Of a DNA stretch of 64,000 nucleotides, positions 60,430 to 64,000 are shown piece after piece. The notes beneath the pieces are model-generated. The model was not told where the DNA came from, made no database searches, and saw nothing but the letters and a program-made list of their open reading frames with translations. A program made the position numbers and the translations under genes. Every line of letters starts with the position of its first letter. Positions within the stretch are counted from its first letter, which is position 1. The stretch is from Pleurotus djamor (taxonomy: Eukaryota; Basidiomycota; Agaricomycetes; Agaricales; Pleurotaceae), in contig JAPEVF010000121.1 in NCBI GenBank assembly GCA_029747585.1, positions 1 to 64,000 of the forward strand, given 5' to 3'.

Positions 60430-61479
60430 ATGCAAAGTTTCCGAATGTGAGGCCGTCTCCGCTCTTTACCTTCCCTCCGCTGACGCCGCTATAGGATTAA
60501 CATCACGAAGCGGGAGAAGGGTGCCTTCTTCGATATTCTTGGGTGCTTCCGGCGCGACCGCACGACGTCGGCTTTGATCACTGTTCCTCAGATAGGAAGT
60601 TACAAGGAAGCGGTTGAAGGGTGTTCGATGTTCAGGCGGTATGTTATCACCTTCTTTGGACCACAGACACCTCAATCGAATTAACTCGACAATCCCTCTA
60701 CCAGCTCTCCCTCTAGTGCCCATCTTGACGACCTTGGCCTTCTCACCCGGGTCCCCACTGAAGTCATCCTCCTCATCTTTGAGGAAGTCGCGTCCCTAGA
60801 AACTGCGATCATGTTCGCCATTGCGAACTCTCGCCTTCTCGAGCTTGCATACGACCACATCTGCGAGCGTCTCGTTCAGAACAGCTCTCCTTGGGTCTGC
60901 GACCGACTGATCTGTCTTGGTGACCGTGTAACCGATCTTCCGGAAAGTTGTCTCGCCGAACAGGAGGGCTCTGAAATTCTGGCATACTTTCGCTGCAAGT
61001 CTTGGGAGTGTGATGCCCACTGCACCCATACCACAGCCTCCTATGGTCTGGCTTGCGCGTGCTTCCCGATGGTTGAAGGCCAGCGAAAATCCCCCGGCGA
61101 GGATTGGTGGTCAGGCGTCGACAGTCCCAACGATTTCCACCGCTACTTCTATATGCAGACGCTTTGGCAGAGCTGCAACGAGCCTCTCGACCCGAGGATA
61201 TTGGTCAACATCAGCAAGAAGGAATATTTCCGCGACACTGAAAACCTTGACTTGGACGCCGTTCTTCCGGCATTGACTCTCTGGGCATCTAAGGAAGAAT
61301 GTGGACCTTGGGCTGGCGACCAGTTGGCGATCGTCTCAATGCACAGCCTGGCTGAGCAAATCAAGAAAGAAAGTGGGTGGAAGGATATCACGGAGACGGG
61401 TGAAGTATTGAAAGCCCGTTTTCCTGGAGTGTTCTCGTATTATGATCCAGACGATAATATCTTGGCGTCTTGGTGCTGA
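60430..61479 (+). CDS. F-box-like orphan protein of mushroom fungi
   Basis: Three exons (60430-60446, 60495-60638, 60705-61479) sum to 311 residues plus stop. The first exon is only 17 nt (MQSFR plus part of a codon). The region DDLGLLTRVPTEVILLIFEE with VASLETAIMFAIANSRLL resembles the first helices of fungal F-box-like proteins (pattern VP.E...LIFEEV). The remainder (YDHICERLVQNSSPWVCDRL, CLGDRVTDLPESCL, DEEDW-type acidic and Trp-rich parts) looks like the family of F-box-like orphans that is expanded in Agaricales, as I recall it. No leucine-rich or WD repeats are present. A role in protein degradation through SCF is only an inference. Confidence 0.7.
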
Positions 61480-61501
61480 ATGGGCTCTTATGACATTTTA
61501 C

Positions 61502-61518
61502 TATATATATATATATAT
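61502..61518. repeat. AT dinucleotide microsatellite
   Basis: Seventeen bases of alternating T and A just downstream of the F-box-like gene. Confidence 0.8.
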
Positions 61519-62150
61519 GGTTTGAGAGATGATATTTATCAGGTCCAGATGGGTTTGCCTGCAATGTGCGTTTGTTTCTGAGTCAGCTAATAGACGCTAT
61601 ACGTCTCCGCTTCCTTCCTAGTTTGGAGATTCTTGGGCGGTTTTTGAGGGTGAACAGTGATCCTCAATGATCCATTTGGACACGCGACCGCGTTCCAGCC
61701 GAGGCAACGTTCACCCTAGTGTGCTCTTTCGGAGGATATGAAGTGCCTTCGTTTGGATAAGCTCTGGATGTTGAATTCTGTGTTAATCAATATCCTGGTC
61801 TTGTGCTGATGAGCTAAGTAGTTGCTGGTACGGTTAACGATTGAAAACGGATGTGACGGAGTTACATGTCGCTTGTAAATCTAATCTTATCTCGGAACTT
61901 CCCATGAGGGTTAACGGGTTCTCAACATGGCCTTACGTTCTCACCACCACGGTACAAGTCAAGTACAAGTCAACTTAGTCAAGGCACCAGAAAGTCGATA
62001 ATCGTGTTTTCAGGCACTGAAGCTTCCGAGATTACCACAGACAGAATGGTCCCGACGTTTCTCGGGTGTGACGGTTGAGTAGTTTGAATACCAAGTCAAC
62101 ATCTCATGCCTTCTCGATACTTCTTGGATGGCTTGGTGTATAGCGCCCAA

Positions 62151-62166
62151 TGAATGAATGAATGAA
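62151..62166. repeat. TGAA tetranucleotide repeat
   Basis: Four copies of TGAA in a row. Confidence 0.75.
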
Positions 62167-62723
62167 TCAACCGACTTACCCAGACTAGGTGGCGCTCGAG
62201 AGCGCCTAAACCACCTTGCTTCGGGTTGGGATCATGGTGGCTACCCCTTGGTGACCCTTCAAGTATTTCCAGTGTGTGTGGGCCTTGTCTTTTTTCACAA
62301 ATACTACAAATGCACTGTCATGGCCACAAGTTACAGCACCTCGCCGCCCAACCTCCGGTTGGTCGGGCTCGGTGCGCTGGTAACGGGTACCGGTGAAGCT
62401 TCAAAGCTGCGACCGACACTCCTGGTGCCCCTTTATCTTGGCAGAAACCGAAGCGCCGCCACTCGGACTTGCAAAACGCATCACTACTATATTAGGAAGG
62501 ATTGCGAACAAGATTGTGTAGCCTCTCCCGCTCTGGCGCTCTGGGTAGAAAGGCGCCCAAAAGACCCTTAATCAAGGGCCGAAACACACTCCATATAGGC
62601 ATACATGTCATATTAGGTGATTTATGGGTAAACAATTGACCTTGCTGAAGCAAGGTGATTATTCTCCTTTTATCACCCTCAGGGACTAGTGAAGGCGAAT
62701 TGGTGGCCTGTCTTCGCAGGCCG

Positions 62724-62730
62724 TATAAAA
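62724..62730 (+). promoter_or_regulatory. TATA box of P3
   Basis: TATAAAA lies 42 bp before the P3 start codon, as at P1 and P2. Confidence 0.75.
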
Positions 62731-62765
62731 AGGTGGGTTTAACAAGATGTTGACACAGAAGCAAC

Positions 62766-64000
62766 ATGCACCTCAGTGCTCTCCTCCTTGGGGGATGCAT
62801 GCTTTCTCTCGTCCCCCTCTCTCAAGCTCAACGTTTTCGCGGTCAAAGCAACGGAAGATTGGCTAATGCAGCACAGCACCTCCCCTTCCTCCAGGTTTCA
62901 TCTACGCGTCGACATCCTCAGCCGTTGCTTTGACATTTGAAGCGACTGGAACCACAGTCGCGACATCTTTGACCACAACTTCTACCGCCCCAATCTCTAG
63001 TAGCGTCTCGGCTACAAACACTTCATTGGTAATCCCAAGCACCACTCCACTCTTTACGAGTTCAATAGTTTCAAATGCGGAATCACCTACCAGCTCAACG
63101 TCATCGTCGGTATCCGTTGCAAGCTCTGAGTCGGCAATCCCTACTAGCATCTTGGAGCGAAGAGCCGCGATTCCAGCTTGTCTCAATCCCGTTGAAGGTT
63201 CTTGCTATAATCTCGCGGCTAATTGCATCGATTCAGTCAACTGGGGGGTACGTCTACACCTTTGTTTACCAGATGACCCGTCATTGAAGTCCCCATCAGA
63301 ATCGGGATCACATCTGGAGTATCCAATCATGCGTGGCGGCTGCTACTTGCTATGGAGTGCGTCACACCTGCATGGCCGAAAATATCTCACCAATTGACAC
63401 ACAGGTCGGCGACTTGATGTCAAGCGTTAACTGTCAGACGGGGTTTTCTCTGGACAATGCGGACGAGGAGAATCTTGACTACAATGTGAGCGCACTTCTC
63501 CTAGAATCGGTCATGAACCCCGATGCTAGCATCTACCAGATCTACGCCAGTATTGTCGGTTCATGTGCTTGGGATCCTAACGGCTGGTGTGTAATTATTG
63601 CCTTCAGAATCCGCTCGCACTCAATCGCCTTTGTCTTTCAGCCCAATAACAGGGCAAAACTACATCGACTTTTACTATGGCACTCTTACCTTGATCAATA
63701 CGGGATCTTGGCCAAGGTAAGTATCTCCTCTCTACCGTTATATGAGGAAAGTCAGTTTATGGCCACATAGTGATGGAAGCATCGTCCCCGGGTTCTGGAG
63801 TCCTATTCTCTCTTGGGCTGCCACTGGTACAACCATACCGTATAGCAAGTAAGCGTGCAATGTCCTTATACCATCCGTGTCACTGTTTACACAGCAACAG
63901 CTTCAACGATTGGTTGCATTTCTCAACTTTCCCCCCTGTTTCGACGACGGTCAGTGGTATTTTTAGCATTGACGTGAGGATATGTAAACATCCTTGCTTA
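62766..64000 (+). CDS. P3: large secreted multi-intron protein, partial at window end
   Basis: Third P-family copy, running off the window. It begins with signal peptide MHLSALLLGGCMLSLVPLSQ and AQRFRGQSNGRLANA. At 62868-62878 the sequence gcagcacagcac looks like a 5-base tandem duplication that shifts the frame relative to P1. After it the expected sequence resumes in another frame (PPLPPGFIYAS, then a Ser/Thr-rich part to ILERRAAIPACLNPVEGSCY). The Cys that is a stop codon in P1 is TGT here. Following exons match P1 and P2: DHIWSIQSCVAAATCYG, VGDLMSSVNCQTGFSLD, IYASIVGSCAWDPNGW and SFNDWLHFSTFPP. Either a one-off sequence error or a decaying copy; the 3' part is outside the window. Confidence 0.75.

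Larger units (their letters stand above)
61480..62723. other. Intergenic region with simple repeats
   Basis: About 1.2 kb before P3. It includes an AT microsatellite and a TGAA repeat. A 137-codon frame at 62158-62571 has no recognisable feature. Confidence 0.4.

Noticed and set aside
1..64000. tRNA genes, rRNA, CRISPR arrays
   Set aside because: I looked for B-box-like GGTTCRANTCC on both strands and for regularly spaced repeats and found none convincing; CRISPR is not expected in a fungal genome.

Overview
The window looks like nuclear DNA of a mushroom-forming basidiomycete (Agaricomycetes, probably Agaricales). The evidence is dense genes split by many GT-AG introns of about 50-60 nt, a SRE1/URBS1-type iron-regulatory GATA factor, a HAUS6-like augmin subunit, Bud6/AIP3, ER-anchored Ubc6, and a large F-box-like orphan protein. 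Scattered N bases show a draft assembly. They are concentrated at 17.1-20.6 kb, where they mostly leave reading frames open, as substitution-type ambiguity would.

Layout. 0.29-0.70 kb is a Tc1/mariner-like miniature element with TA target duplication. 0.93-7.1 kb holds a DCR2-like phosphatase (+) and Bud6 (-). 7.5-17.4 kb carries three high-affinity methionine permease (MUP1-type) paralogs in alternating orientation, the first cut short. 17.5-22.0 kb has an orphan helical protein, a secreted DUF5648 protein with a lysine-rich histone H1-like spacer, and a stand-alone copy of the Bud6 N-terminal domain. 23.4-27.7 kb, 38.1-42.3 kb and 62.8 kb to the window end hold three copies (P1, P2, P3) of a large secreted protein of about 1,000 residues with some 20 small introns, which I do not recognise. 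Between P1 and P2 lie housekeeping genes: adrenodoxin reductase, CWC27 cyclophilin, HAUS6, an orphan gene and an acid-ceramidase-like amidase. Between P2 and P3 lie a VPS9-domain Rab5 GEF, ribosomal protein eL37, the two-finger GATA factor, an NTF2-like RGG protein, thymidylate kinase, Ubc6 and an F-box-like protein.

The housekeeping genes are functionally unrelated and appear as ordinary, mostly divergent or convergent neighbours. The accessory content (permease triplet, P family, Bud6 fragment, DUF5648 protein, miniature transposon) points to local duplication and decay. The strongest candidate for something undescribed is the P family. It has a shared TATA box 42-44 bp before the ATG, a signal peptide, a Ser/Thr-rich segment ending in a Kex2-like dibasic site, a mid-protein hydrophobic segment followed by a Pro-rich stretch and a poly-Asp tract, and a long conserved C-terminal region. 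P2 is open throughout, while P1 and P3 carry disruptions.

Exon borders were inferred by eye from splice signals, frame continuity and paralog comparison. Where exon lengths sum to whole codons I say so. No database search was possible, so family names rest on recognised motifs.
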